Assembly: GCF_014224155.1 (NCBI RefSeq)
Contig: NZ_JAASUI010000001.1
Coordinates: 1,178,001-1,242,000 of the forward strand
DNA length: 64,000 nt
Direction: 5' to 3'
Source of the DNA: Listeria cossartiae subsp. cossartiae
GTDB lineage: Bacteria > Bacillota > Bacilli > Lactobacillales > Listeriaceae
In this document: positions 19,508-29,915 of the stretch, one piece after another
Numbering within the stretch: the first letter of the stretch is position 1
How the letters are laid out: each line of letters starts with the position of its first letter
Notes under the pieces: generated by a model
Databases searched by the model: none
Told to the model about the DNA's origin: nothing
The model's input: the letters and a program-made list of their open reading frames with translations, nothing else
Position numbers and translations under genes: made by a program

Positions 19508-21391
19508 TTAATCCAATTGGCCGCTGTTTAACTGGCGGTTGAGTTGGACGATTTCGAGCATGACGCGAATTTCATTTTCGTTGTCGTTTTCACGATTGTA
19601 CGTCACTAATTCTTGCTCAAGTTCTTTTTTCTTTTGTTCTAATTTATACCGTTTTAGACTTCTAATATAGTCTTCAAACTGGGGTTTACCTTGTTCATCT
19701 GGACTAATAACCATTTCGAGGCTACTAATAAGTCCTTTCATCGCAGCATCCGGAACGCTATCCATGAATTTCGTTGGATCCGCATCATTACCTTCCGCAA
19801 AATAACCAATTAGATAGGTATAAAGCGCTTCGTAATTATCATGGTAAAACGTCGTGTCGCCAAGAAGTTGCTTAATTAAAAGAAAATTATCTCGGCTTTC
19901 CATCATAGCTTTCATTAGCTGCTGCTCTGAGATTGTATGGGCAGATAATTTTTGTTGTGCTGGTTGCTCGAAAGAAAATAGCATTTCTGTATCTTCTTGC
20001 GGCATCATCCCCATAAAAGAATCATCTATTGGTGGTTCATTATAACTAGCCATTTGTCGTGATTTTTGACTATTTTTAAGTGATTGCTGTAATTGTTGTT
20101 TTAATGTTTCGATGGTTAATTCAAATTCATCTGCTAGCTGCTTTAAGTATAATTCTCGTTCTACGGCTTGATCCAGTTTCGCAATTTCACGCAGACAATC
20201 GTCAATATAGGCGATTTGATCTGTTTCATTTTGCAAATTACGTTCTTTTCGCAAATAGTGGATTTTAAAAGCAGTCCAAGTCATTCGCTGTTGCTTGTAG
20301 ATTTCTTTGAATTTTTCTGCGCCACTTGCTCTAATAAAGTCATCGGGATCTTTTCCAGCGGGGAGTTGCAAAACAAAAACATCTAAGCGATTCCGTTCAA
20401 CTAGAAGTGTTCCTGCTTTGTAGGCAGCTTCAATTCCAGCACGGTCACCGTCATAGCAGATAATAGCTCGATTAGTGAGCCTTTTAATCAAATCTGCATG
20501 TTCTTCGGTTAAGCTAGTTCCCATCGAAGCAACGGCATTTTGAACACCTGCTTCTTCTGCGGAAATAACATCCATAAAACCTTCCATGAGCGTGATTTCT
20601 TCTTGTTTTCGAATAGCCTGTCTTGCCTCAGAAAAATGGAATAACGTCCGTCTTTTATTAAAAATAGGCGTTTCAGGACTATTTAAATACTTCGGTCCAT
20701 CATCACGATCAAATAAACGACCAGAAAAAGCGATAATTTGACCACGATCATTCGTAATAGGAAACATAATTCGATTCCGAAAACGGTCGACCATTTGGCC
20801 ATCATCACGTTCGGATAAAAGCCCGGCCATGCCAGCAAGTTGTAAGTCCATGCCTCTTTTTTCTAGAAAAGAAGTAATCGTTGCATGGTGATTTGGCGCA
20901 AAGCCAATTTGGAAGGTGGTCATCATCTGCTCAGACATACCGCGTTCTTTCAAATAGGTCAGTGCTGCTGCGCCTTCTTCTGTTTCCATCAAAATATAAT
21001 GATAGAGTTTGGCGGTCAGTTGGTGCATTTCGACCATTTTTGCCGTTTCCGAAGTTTCTTTCGGTAAATTACTTGTGTCGCGTTCTTCTGGGAGCTCGAT
21101 AGACACATCTAAATGGCTCATATCTGCTACTTTTTTAACCGATTCGACAAAAGTGAGTCCATCGTGTTCCATTAGAAAGGAAAAAACATTGCCTCCCTTA
21201 CCACACCCAAAACAATGGAAAATCTGTTTTTCTGGTGATACGGAAAAAGATGGCGTTTTTTCACCGTGGAAAGGACATAAGCCAGAGTAATTTCGTCCCT
21301 GCTTTTTTAATTGGACATAATTACCAATTATATCGACTATATCCGCTTGATTCCGGACTTGATCAATTACTTCTTCAGGAATCCGCGCCAT
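19508..21391 (-). CDS. dnaG: DNA primase
   Basis: Makes RNA primers at the replication fork. The N-terminal zinc-binding domain has C39, H42, C60 and C63 (CPFH and CFGC). The catalytic Toprim core includes the acidic EGFMD near residue 263 and DGDRAG near residue 305. The C-terminal domain is the helicase-binding region. ATG at 21391 (M-A-R-I-P-E) is preferred to TTG at 21403, which touches the ribosome binding site. The 627 residues are normal. The operon continues into rpoD 94 bases later. Confidence 0.97.
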   Translation of the reverse strand: MARIPEEVIDQVRNQADIVDIIGNYVQLKKQGRNYSGLCPFHGEKTPSFSVSPEKQIFHCFGCGKGGNVFSFLMEHDGLTFVESVKKVADMSHLDVSIELPEERDTSNLPKETSETAKMVEMHQLTAKLYHYILMETEEGAAALTYLKERGMSEQMMTTFQIGFAPNHHATITSFLEKRGMDLQLAGMAGLLSERDDGQMVDRFRNRIMFPITNDRGQIIAFSGRLFDRDDGPKYLNSPETPIFNKRRTLFHFSEARQAIRKQEEITLMEGFMDVISAEEAGVQNAVASMGTSLTEEHADLIKRLTNRAIICYDGDRAGIEAAYKAGTLLVERNRLDVFVLQLPAGKDPDDFIRASGAEKFKEIYKQQRMTWTAFKIHYLRKERNLQNETDQIAYIDDCLREIAKLDQAVERELYLKQLADEFELTIETLKQQLQQSLKNSQKSRQMASYNEPPIDDSFMGMMPQEDTEMLFSFEQPAQQKLSAHTISEQQLMKAMMESRDNFLLIKQLLGDTTFYHDNYEALYTYLIGYFAEGNDADPTKFMDSVPDAAMKGLISSLEMVISPDEQGKPQFEDYIRSLKRYKLEQKKKELEQELVTYNRENDNENEIRVMLEIVQLNRQLNSGQLD

Positions 21392-21410
21392 GTTGACAGT
21401 CAACTCCTAT

Positions 21411-21851
21411 TTACTTATTTTGCAAAAATGTGGTCAATCGGTCTTGGAAAAGCGAGCGATCTGCATCACTCATTGCTTTTGGACCTTTGCTATATTTACC
21501 TTGTTGCCTTTCTTTGGCATGTCTATAGCGAATATCTAACATTAATGACATTTCTTCTTCTCGGTAAAGTTCACCGCGATTAGAAAAGACAAATGTGCCT
21601 TTTGCAAGTAGAATGCTAGCTAGGCCAATATCTTGTGTTACGATAATATCGCCTTTCTTGGCTAAATTCATCATTCGCATGTCCGCTGATTCTTTTCCCG
21701 TATCAACAAAAATCCAATTCTCTCCGTTCGTATTGACAGAGTAATGGTTAAACGAAGCGACGAAAGTGACTTCTAATTGAAATTCTTTTGCTACTTGTTT
21801 TATTTCTGCTTTCACTGGACAAGCATCGGCATCAACCAAAATTTGTGGCAC
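21411..21851 (-). CDS. yaiI: YaiI/YqxD family protein (DUF188)
   Basis: Function unknown. This is a UPF0178 protein with a PIN-like nuclease fold, based on the opening ILVDADACPVK, conserved Asp residues in V-D-T-G-K-E-S-A-D and T-Q-D-I-G-L-A. The GTG at 21851 fits GAGAGG with 7 bases of spacing. An ATG at 21860 touches the ribosome binding site but cannot be excluded. It is the first gene before dnaG and rpoD, as yqxD is in B. subtilis. Confidence 0.87.
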   Translation of the reverse strand: MPQILVDADACPVKAEIKQVAKEFQLEVTFVASFNHYSVNTNGENWIFVDTGKESADMRMMNLAKKGDIIVTQDIGLASILLAKGTFVFSNRGELYREEEMSLMLDIRYRHAKERQQGKYSKGPKAMSDADRSLFQDRLTTFLQNK

Positions 21852-21959
21852 ACATTCCATCCTCTCTTCAAAATCTATGAAGGCACGTTAAAAAACGAGT
21901 TTTTCCACCCGTTTTTAAAATAATATGCATAGATTTAGCTTTTTAATAAGCGAAATTAG

Positions 21960-21988
21960 ATTATACGGGAAGATACTAACTTTTACAA
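21960..21988 (-). promoter_or_regulatory. Promoter of the yaiI-dnaG-rpoD operon
   Basis: On the minus strand TTGTAA (21988-21983), a 17-base spacer and a perfect TATAAT (21965-21960). It is the only strong promoter between pdrP and yaiI and probably drives yaiI, dnaG and rpoD. Confidence 0.75.
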
Positions 21989-22007
21989 GCAGATTTCCCC
22001 GTATAAT
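21960..22007. repeat. Dyad over the yaiI-dnaG-rpoD promoter
   Basis: ATTATACGGGAA (21960-21971) and TTCCCCGTATAAT (21995-22007) form an inverted repeat of 12 pairs with one extra C, separated by 23 bases. One arm contains the -10 box and the other lies just upstream of the -35 box. There is no T run, so an operator is more likely than a terminator. Confidence 0.6.
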
Positions 22008-22040
22008 ATATATATTCGCCACAAAAAGCAAAAGTCCTTC

Positions 22041-22865
22041 TTATAATTCTAAATTTTCATCAACAATTTCACCAATGTGGATTAAAATCTCATTTGCAGT
22101 CTCTTCAATCGCTTTATTCGTCACATCTAAGACGAAACAATTAAGTTTACTTGCTAATTTATTAAAAATCGCTAGCTCTTCATCAATACGTTGATTACTT
22201 GCATAAGTTCCAGCACCTGGTAAACCAATCGAGATTAAACGTTCTTGTCTGATTTTCGTTAATTTTTGTTTACTAATTTTCAGACCGATGATTTTTTTCG
22301 GATCAATTTCAAAAAGTTCATCTGGAATTTGCGCTTCTGGAACGATGGGGATATTAACGATTTTCAAGCCTTTAAGCGCTAAATATTGCGATAAAGGTGT
22401 TTTGGATGTTCGCGAAATACCAATTAATACATAATCCGCTTGCAAAATGCCTCTAGGATTACGACCATCGTCATTTTCAACGGCAAATTCGATTGCTGCA
22501 ACTTTCGTAAAATACGCTTCATCCATCGAACGAACGCGTCCAGGCTCAGAAAGTGGCTTAATTTTATAGGTTTCTTCTAACTGGTTTAAAAGCGGGCCAA
22601 ATAAGTCAATGATTGGCACACCAAAAGCTTGAGCAGTTTTATTTAGCTCTTCTCGAACGCTTTCTAGTACAATCGTATGGACGATAATACCGTTATTTAC
22701 GGCCACTAAGTCGACAATTTCTTCAATCATGTGAGAAGAATCGACGTGGTGAAAACGATGGATAAACTTTGGTGTTTGACCAAATTGACTAAGTGCCGCT
22801 CTTGTCACAAGTTCGGCCGTTTCTCCTGTTGAATCGGAAACCACGTATACGGCTGGTTGAGTCAT
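22041..22865 (-). CDS. pdrP: Pyruvate, phosphate dikinase regulatory protein family (PdrP/YqfL)
   Basis: Bifunctional serine/threonine kinase and phosphorylase (DUF299) that switches PPDK or PEP synthase on and off. It has a P-loop-like [11 protein letters not shown] near residue 150. The N-terminal [11 protein letters not shown] motif is diagnostic. The start is ATG 22865 with AGGAGG 8 bases away. An upstream in-frame TTG (22889) lies before that site. The 274-residue length fits. It sits between glyS and yaiI, as in Bacillus. Its target is inferred from the family. Confidence 0.92.
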   Translation of the reverse strand: MTQPAVYVVSDSTGETAELVTRAALSQFGQTPKFIHRFHHVDSSHMIEEIVDLVAVNNGIIVHTIVLESVREELNKTAQAFGVPIIDLFGPLLNQLEETYKIKPLSEPGRVRSMDEAYFTKVAAIEFAVENDDGRNPRGILQADYVLIGISRTSKTPLSQYLALKGLKIVNIPIVPEAQIPDELFEIDPKKIIGLKISKQKLTKIRQERLISIGLPGAGTYASNQRIDEELAIFNKLASKLNCFVLDVTNKAIEETANEILIHIGEIVDENLEL

Positions 22866-22899
22866 ACATACTTCCTCCTCTTTGCTCAAAATCTTACTT

Positions 22900-24966
22900 T
22901 TATTTTACATTAATTTCGTCCATTTGAGCAAATTCTTTAATAAAGCTTGCAAGTTCGAATAATAATGCTAGACGGTTATTTTTCAATTCGGCGTTGTCGC
23001 TCATAACTAGCGTGTTATCGAAATAAGCATCAATCGTTGTGCGTAAATCAGCAAATGCTTTTAGTCTTTCGATGATAGTTAAACCGGCATAATCAAATTT
23101 CAGTTTTTCTAGTTTATCAAACAAAGCTTGTTCGTATTCATTTTCAAATAAGGATGGATCTACTTCCACGCCATCTTCATGTTTTTTAGAAATTTTCACT
23201 ACGCGGCTAAGAGCTTCAATTGTTGGGCGGAACCATTCAGCTTCAGCGTGCTCATTCAAAATTTGTGCGCGATCAATTAGTTGTGGAATCACGTTTGGAT
23301 CGCCGGCAATGACAGCATCAATGATATCATGGCGAATGTGATGGCCTTGTAGAATCACACGTAGACGATTTTTTAAGAAAGTCTGTACTTCTTTTTTCAC
23401 ATCTGCGCCAGGTAATTCTGCGGAACCTTCTGCACGCTCCATATCAACAATACGTGAGATAACTTCAAGCATTGGAATGTCCCAACCATTTGCTTGGATA
23501 ATGCGCATCGCTCCAAAAGCACTACGACGTAAACCAAATGGATCGGCGGAACCTGTTGGAACAATATTGACACAGAAGAAACCGATTAATGTTTCTAATT
23601 TGTCCGCAATCGCGATTAACGAACCTAAATCGGTTTGTGGTAAGTCTCCTTCTGCTGAGTTAGGTAAATAATGTTCACGAATCGCGGTTGCAATTGCAGG
23701 TTTTTCACCTTGTAACAACGCATATTTTTCTCCCATTAAACCTTGTAGTTCTGGGAATTCACCGACGATATTAGTTACTAAATCAAATTTATAAATATTA
23801 GTTAGACGGATAATGTCTTGTTTGTCTTCTTCTTGCCAATCTAAATAGTCAGCAAGCATTAACGCTACTTTTTGAACGCGTTTCATTTTTTCGGTTAACG
23901 TACCTAATTTTTCGTGGAAAACGATATTTTGTAATTTAGCTACGGCTTGGTCAATCGTCATTTTTAAATCTTCTTGATAGAAGAAATCAGCATCAGATAA
24001 ACGAGCGCGCAACACTTTTTCATTTCCGCGTGCTACGGTTTCAAGGTTTTCGTGGTTACCATTGCGCACAGTTACAAAATGAGGTAATAATTCTCCGTCT
24101 TGGCTGAAAACTGGGAAATAACGTTGGTGTTCTTTCATCGTGGTGATTAAAACTTCTTCAGGTAGCTCCAAATATTCTTTTTCAAAATTCCCAGCTAAAA
24201 CAGTTGGATATTCGACAAGATTCGTTACTTCTTCTAGCAAGTCCGCGTCTTCTTTGATTTGCCAGTTTTCCATTGATTCAAGTTCGCGTAATTGTTCTGC
24301 GATAGCTTGTTTACGATCTTCGGCATTAATGACTACGAATTGCTCTAATAAGGCATTTGGATAGTCACTCGGTTGTTTAATCGTAGCTGTTCCTCCTAAG
24401 AAACGGTGGCCGCGTGAAGTATTGCTCGTTGCCACACCAGTGATTTCAAATGGAATGATTTCTTCACCGAACATCGCGATAAGCCATTTGATTGGGCGAA
24501 TGTAACGTAAATCATTGCTACCCCAATGCATGCTTACAGGGAACGTCATACTTGTTACTACTTTTTCTAAGCTTGGCAGTAACGCGGTTGTTTTTTCGCC
24601 GATAACTTCTTTTTTAATGTAGATATATTCAACGCCTTTAATATCACGGAAAGTAAGGTCAGCTGGTTCTACTTTTTGGCTTTTGGCGAAACCTAGTGCC
24701 GCTTTTGACCAATTGCCTTCTTCGTCCAAAGCAATTTTTTTCGCTGGACCTTTTGCTTCTTCCACGCGGTTAGCTTGTTCTTCTGCCATTGCTTCGACAA
24801 GAACAGTTAAACGTCTTGGTGTCGAATAAGTTTTAACTGCGCCATATTCGATTTTATTTTCATTTAACCAGTCCGTCACCCGTTTTTCTAATTGTGCTAC
24901 AGAACTAGTCACATATTGTGCGGGCATTTCTTCTAAACCAATTTCTAATAAAAAGTCTTTACTCAT
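22900..24966 (-). CDS. glyS: Glycyl-tRNA synthetase beta subunit
   Basis: Tetrameric glycyl-tRNA synthetase subunit that recognises and binds tRNA. The 688 residues begin [16 protein letters not shown], the family N terminus, and include HD-domain-like and anticodon-binding regions. The ATG at 24966 is supported by GGGAGG 9 bases upstream and overlaps the glyQ end by 8 bases. The longer frame upstream lies inside glyQ. Expression is controlled with glyQ by the T-box. Confidence 0.97.
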   Translation of the reverse strand: MSKDFLLEIGLEEMPAQYVTSSVAQLEKRVTDWLNENKIEYGAVKTYSTPRRLTVLVEAMAEEQANRVEEAKGPAKKIALDEEGNWSKAALGFAKSQKVEPADLTFRDIKGVEYIYIKKEVIGEKTTALLPSLEKVVTSMTFPVSMHWGSNDLRYIRPIKWLIAMFGEEIIPFEITGVATSNTSRGHRFLGGTATIKQPSDYPNALLEQFVVINAEDRKQAIAEQLRELESMENWQIKEDADLLEEVTNLVEYPTVLAGNFEKEYLELPEEVLITTMKEHQRYFPVFSQDGELLPHFVTVRNGNHENLETVARGNEKVLRARLSDADFFYQEDLKMTIDQAVAKLQNIVFHEKLGTLTEKMKRVQKVALMLADYLDWQEEDKQDIIRLTNIYKFDLVTNIVGEFPELQGLMGEKYALLQGEKPAIATAIREHYLPNSAEGDLPQTDLGSLIAIADKLETLIGFFCVNIVPTGSADPFGLRRSAFGAMRIIQANGWDIPMLEVISRIVDMERAEGSAELPGADVKKEVQTFLKNRLRVILQGHHIRHDIIDAVIAGDPNVIPQLIDRAQILNEHAEAEWFRPTIEALSRVVKISKKHEDGVEVDPSLFENEYEQALFDKLEKLKFDYAGLTIIERLKAFADLRTTIDAYFDNTLVMSDNAELKNNRLALLFELASFIKEFAQMDEINVK

Positions 24967-25849
24967 GACGTTTTCCTCCCTCTTCTTTGAGTAATGGGAA
25001 GCCCAATTTTTCTCGTGATTCATAAAATGTTTTCGCGATACGTCTTGCTAAGTTTCTGATTCGACCAATATACTGCGCGCGTTCCGTTACAGACACAACC
25101 CCACGAGCATCTAAAAGGTTAAATGTATGCGAACATTTCAATACGTAATCATACGCCGGGAAAACGAGTCCGTCTTGCATTTGACGTGTTGCTTCTCTTT
25201 CATATGTGTCAAAAAGCGATAACAACATGTCTGTATTAGAAGTTTCAAAGGCATATGTGGAGTTTTCGAATTCTGCTTGGAAGAAGATATCACGGTAGCT
25301 AATGCCTTCCGTCCATTCTAAATCAAACACATTTTCTTTGTCTTGAATATAACTTGCTAAACGTTCTACACCATACGTGATTTCGGAAGTGACAGGGAAA
25401 CATTCTAAACCACCTACTTGTTGGAAATAAGTGAATTGAGTAATTTCCATTCCATCTAACCATACTTCCCAACCAAGACCCGCACAACCAAGGGATGGAT
25501 TCTCCCAGTTATCCTCTACAAAACGGATATCATGCTCCAATGGGTTGATTCCTAATTTTTCTAAAGAGCCAAGATAAAGCTCTTGAATGTTGTCAGGAGA
25601 AGGCTTCATCACTACTTGAAATTGGTGATGTTGGAATAATCTGTTTGGATTTTCTCCGTAACGACCATCAGCTGGACGACGAGATGGCTCCACGTAACCT
25701 GCTTTCCACGGTTCTGGACCAATTGCTTTTAAGAAAGTATACGGACTCATTGTGCCGGCACCTTTTTCCACATCATACGATTGCAACATAATACAACCTT
25801 GCTCGGACCAATAATCTTGCAACGTTCTAATCATTGTTTGTAAATTCAT
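24959..25849 (-). CDS. glyQ: Glycyl-tRNA synthetase alpha subunit
   Basis: Catalytic subunit that activates glycine. The 296-residue class II synthetase shows [10 protein letters not shown] at the N terminus, [16 protein letters not shown] near residue 60 and the motif 3 region near residue 150. ATG 25849 follows GGAGGTGG. It is the first gene of glyQS, directly after the T-box terminator. Confidence 0.97.
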   Translation of the reverse strand: MNLQTMIRTLQDYWSEQGCIMLQSYDVEKGAGTMSPYTFLKAIGPEPWKAGYVEPSRRPADGRYGENPNRLFQHHQFQVVMKPSPDNIQELYLGSLEKLGINPLEHDIRFVEDNWENPSLGCAGLGWEVWLDGMEITQFTYFQQVGGLECFPVTSEITYGVERLASYIQDKENVFDLEWTEGISYRDIFFQAEFENSTYAFETSNTDMLLSLFDTYEREATRQMQDGLVFPAYDYVLKCSHTFNLLDARGVVSVTERAQYIGRIRNLARRIAKTFYESREKLGFPLLKEEGGKRHE

Positions 25850-25880
25850 TGCTTCCACCTCCAAAATAATTCAGCCAATA

Positions 25881-26105
25881 TAAAAACTCTCGTCTCTATA
25901 TGCTGATTTAAAGCATATAGGGACGAGAGTTAGCTCGCGGTTCCACCCTATTTGGAATTGAAATAATTCCCACCTTGATTTCGCTGTACTCCAGAACGCC
26001 TTCACAAAAAGTTAAATATCCGGCTCACACCAAACCCGAACTCGCTAAAAAACAGAGCTTTTCGTTACTATTTCCCTTCAACGTACCTATTAGTTGATAT
26101 ATTAA
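25881..26105 (-). promoter_or_regulatory. Glycine T-box leader controlling glyQS
   Basis: The minus-strand leader contains the conserved T-box AGGGTGGAACCGCG (25949-25936), which pairs with the uncharged tRNA acceptor end. A GGTGTGAGCC segment (26029-26020) resembles the stem I apical region. A GGC triplet near 26000 is a candidate glycine specifier. The terminator is a 19-bp hairpin (25886-25904 with 25912-25930) followed by TTTTT. Uncharged tRNA-Gly should favour the antiterminator and switch on glyQS. Confidence 0.93.
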
Positions 26106-26134
26106 AAGATACTGTATTTTTGCTAAAAAGTCAA
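26106..26134 (-). promoter_or_regulatory. glyQS promoter
   Basis: TTGACT (26134-26129), a 17-base spacer and TATCTT (26111-26106) on the minus strand. The -35 box overlaps the recO stop codon. Confidence 0.75.
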
Positions 26135-26898
26135 TCGTCGCTCTCTTTTTTTAACATATTTTCCCATTTATCCATATCGCGTAAGAATTTCCTGCTTTTT
26201 AAATATAAACCGGAATATTCGTCGTAGTAAGTATCAATTGCTTTTTGGAGCCATTGTTTTGTTTCTGGTTTGACATCGATGTTGCCTAATCGATCTAATT
26301 GGAAAATGAAGAATAATCGTAAAAGCTTGACCACATTTTCCGGCAAATGCATTCGATAACGATCTCGATCAAAACAACGATGGCAAATAATCCCATTACT
26401 TCTCGTCGAAAAATCAAAATGTCCGGTTGTTTCACCGCAAATAGCACATTTATCCATGGTTGGATAGAGCCCAAGAACCGGCAACATCTTCATTTCATAA
26501 ATTTGAGTAAGAATTTGCGGGTCATAACCTTCATCAATATCACGCAAAATTTGAAAGGTTAGTTCATATAAGTATGGATTCGGTTGACGTTCTTCTGTCG
26601 CTTTATCTAGCAATTCGCAAACATAGGTCGCATAAGCCGTCATAAAAATATCTTGTTGTATAGAAGAAAAGTTTTCTATCACTTCGCCTTGTTGAAGCGT
26701 CCCAAGACCATTTCCGCCAAAAAAAGTAAAATAACCATTTGTAAATAATTGAGTTACTGCGGCTAGTCTACTTTTGGTTTTTTTTGCACCACGAGCTACC
26801 ACACCAATTTTCCCGAATTCACGTGTATACATTCGGACAATTTTATCTGATTCACGGTAACTTGTTTGCCGTATCACGATTCCTTCGCATTTTTCCAT
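26131..26898 (-). CDS. recO: DNA repair protein RecO
   Basis: Loads RecA with RecR during recombinational repair. The 255-residue protein has the N-terminal OB fold (G-I-V-I-R-Q-T-S-Y-R-E-S-D-K-I-V) and a Cys4 zinc site in C-A-I-C-G and C-H-R-C. The ATG at 26898 is preferred over an upstream in-frame ATG at 26919, since AAGGAGG lies 8 bases before it. Its stop overlaps the glyQS promoter. Confidence 0.95.
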   Translation of the reverse strand: MEKCEGIVIRQTSYRESDKIVRMYTREFGKIGVVARGAKKTKSRLAAVTQLFTNGYFTFFGGNGLGTLQQGEVIENFSSIQQDIFMTAYATYVCELLDKATEERQPNPYLYELTFQILRDIDEGYDPQILTQIYEMKMLPVLGLYPTMDKCAICGETTGHFDFSTRSNGIICHRCFDRDRYRMHLPENVVKLLRLFFIFQLDRLGNIDVKPETKQWLQKAIDTYYDEYSGLYLKSRKFLRDMDKWENMLKKESDD

Positions 26899-26923
26899 GT
26901 GGTAAGCCTCCTTTTTCATACGA

Positions 26924-26932
26924 TTTATTATA
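26924..26932 (-). promoter_or_regulatory. Extended -10 promoter of recO
   Basis: The minus strand reads TGTTATAAT, a TG-extended -10 box about 25 bases before recO. The -35 region is weak. Confidence 0.55.
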
Positions 26933-27036
26933 ACATTTTCTTTATGTTTATGTCTTTTTAAATTTTTTGCTATCTTTCCGCGCCTACCTATTGTAAAATA
27001 GAGAAAAAGGTATGAAAAGAAAGGATTTTTTTAACT

Positions 27037-27669
27037 ATGGATATGTTACTTATATTACTTATCAGCTTATTTACACTCACATTCATAGGTGTTGTTGTGG
27101 GAATTATTTTGCTTATTGTAAGAAAAGAACGATGGGCAGGAATTATTGTTGCTGGACTATCATTTGGGATTGGCTTCTTCGTATTAATAGCTGGTCTAAA
27201 CGTAGTGACTGCATCACTGTCTAAATTAGCTAATAACCCATTTTCTATTTATAATTATGAATCCGACGAAGATACGAACACTAGTAACTTCGAGGAAGAC
27301 TATGATGAAAATTATTATGATGACTACACAGATGTAAACTTTGATGAAGCTGTAACGATTGAAAATGGTAGCACAGTTACTATTTCGAAACCAGAACTTT
27401 CCCAGAAAAAAGAAGGCTATGAAATTTATAAAGTAAAAGTGAAATTTGAAAACACTAGCTCTGATCCAATTGAGTTCTTTTCTGAAGACGTTTCGTTGTA
27501 TGACAATACAGATGACGATTACGGACAACAAATTACAGAAGATGCGTTCTCTGGTGAAATTCAAGCTGGTGAATCAAAAGAATTAACACTATACTATGAA
27601 GTATTCAACTCAGGTCCTTATGACGTAGAATATGATAACTATAACTGGACTGAACAAACAGCCGAATAA
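27037..27669 (+). CDS. Membrane-anchored protein with an Ig-like (DUF4352-type) domain
   Basis: Function unknown. The 210-residue protein has two hydrophobic helices (about 3-25 and 31-52). A very acidic linker rich in D, E, N and Y (about 75-108) follows. The C-terminal beta-rich domain (about 110-205) resembles the DUF4352 fold found in surface lipoproteins: N-G-S-T-V-T-I, E-I-Y-K-V-K-V-K-F-E-N and a closing Y-D-V-E-Y. There is no lipobox or cell-wall anchor. It is a single plus-strand gene between recO and era, positions adjacent in Bacillus. A weak AAAGGA ribosome binding site lies upstream. Confidence 0.8.
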   Translation: MDMLLILLISLFTLTFIGVVVGIILLIVRKERWAGIIVAGLSFGIGFFVLIAGLNVVTASLSKLANNPFSIYNYESDEDTNTSNFEEDYDENYYDDYTDVNFDEAVTIENGSTVTISKPELSQKKEGYEIYKVKVKFENTSSDPIEFFSEDVSLYDNTDDDYGQQITEDAFSGEIQAGESKELTLYYEVFNSGPYDVEYDNYNWTEQTAE

Positions 27670-27671
27670 GT

Positions 27672-27715
27672 AAAAGCATCTGGCACACAATCAAAATTGT
27701 GTGCCAGATGCTTTT
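27672..27715. terminator. Bidirectional terminator between the Ig-like membrane gene and era
   Basis: A perfect 20-bp stem (27672-27691 with 27696-27715) with a CAAA loop is flanked by A and T runs, and lies between two convergent stops. Confidence 0.95.
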
Positions 27716-27717
27716 TT

Positions 27718-29015
<1,298 letters not shown>

Positions 29016-29039
29016 TTACCAAGTCACAATCCCTTCTTT

Positions 29040-29435
29040 TTATAAAAACATCTGGCAAAAGTATGGTATGAATATAATTAGTCCGATAAAACTGGCAACA
29101 AATGCGGCTAGTAATACCGCACCTGCAGCTACATCCTTCGCTTTCTTCGCTTCATCAATATACTGTTCTGTCGCTACATCTACGGCTCGTTCAATCGCTG
29201 TATTGACCATTTCTAGGATTAACACGCCAAAAATAGATAGGATTAACAATGTCCACTCTGATTTAGTGACATGAAAGAAAAAGCCGCAAATAACAACAGC
29301 AAGGGCTGCAAATGTATGGAATCGCATATTTCGTTCTTCTAAAAAAGCTGTTTTTAGCCCAGTAAAAGCATGGCGAAAAGATTCTGCATAATTTTTACTG
29401 CGTTTATATTTTCTATCTTTCAAGTCCATAAGCAT
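29040..29435 (-). CDS. dgkA: Undecaprenol/diacylglycerol kinase DgkA
   Basis: Small integral membrane kinase. In Firmicutes it acts mainly on undecaprenol, recycling the cell-wall lipid carrier. The 131 residues have three hydrophobic helices and the family signature E-M-V-N-T-A-I-E near residue 74. Starts at 29435 and 29429 (M-D-L-K-D) are both possible. The gene begins inside ybeY and is translationally coupled to it. Substrate is inferred from Gram-positive relatives. Confidence 0.92.
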   Translation of the reverse strand: MLMDLKDRKYKRSKNYAESFRHAFTGLKTAFLEERNMRFHTFAALAVVICGFFFHVTKSEWTLLILSIFGVLILEMVNTAIERAVDVATEQYIDEAKKAKDVAAGAVLLAAFVASFIGLIIFIPYFCQMFL

Positions 29436-29898
29436 CCAACACTTCTTTTTGTAAGCCGAACATTATTTTTTCTTCGTCAGGCTCCATATGATCATACCCA
29501 AGCAAATGCAGTAATCCGTGAACTGCCAAGAATCCTAATTCTCTTGCTTTTGTATGTCCGTAATCTTTGGCTTGTTCTTCTGCTTTTTCAGTGGAGATGA
29601 TAATATCGCCAAGCATACGAGGTGTTTCAAGGTCGAATTCGCCCCAATCAATCTCTGTTTCCCCGTCGCCCATTTCTTCCAGTGCGAAAGAAATAACATC
29701 CGTTGCTTGATCTTTGCCGCGGTATTCCCGATTAATTTCACGAATCCCTTCATTTGTTGTAAAAGTAAGCGAAAGTTCCGTTCCTTGTTCGATTTTTAAA
29801 TAACCAGCAGCAAATTGCAGAATGTTTTCCACTAGTTCTTTATCTTCGTCAGGTAGCTTGTTTGTTTCATCCAGTAAATCAATCTCTAAGACCGTCAT
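29413..29898 (-). CDS. ybeY: Endoribonuclease YbeY
   Basis: Single-strand RNase with a role in 16S rRNA maturation and ribosome quality control. The zinc motif [11 protein letters not shown] is near residue 124. The 161-residue length is typical. ATG follows GGGAGG. It starts 17 bases after pgpH ends and overlaps dgkA. Confidence 0.95.
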   Translation of the reverse strand: MTVLEIDLLDETNKLPDEDKELVENILQFAAGYLKIEQGTELSLTFTTNEGIREINREYRGKDQATDVISFALEEMGDGETEIDWGEFDLETPRMLGDIIISTEKAEEQAKDYGHTKARELGFLAVHGLLHLLGYDHMEPDEEKIMFGLQKEVLDAYGLER

Positions 29899-29915
29899 CT
29901 TGTGTCCTCCCTATT

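Noticed and set aside
27012..27224. A 70-codon frame overlapping the start of the orphan membrane protein gene
   Set aside because: It is a different-frame shadow of the gene at 27037, which has the better membrane-protein sequence and length.
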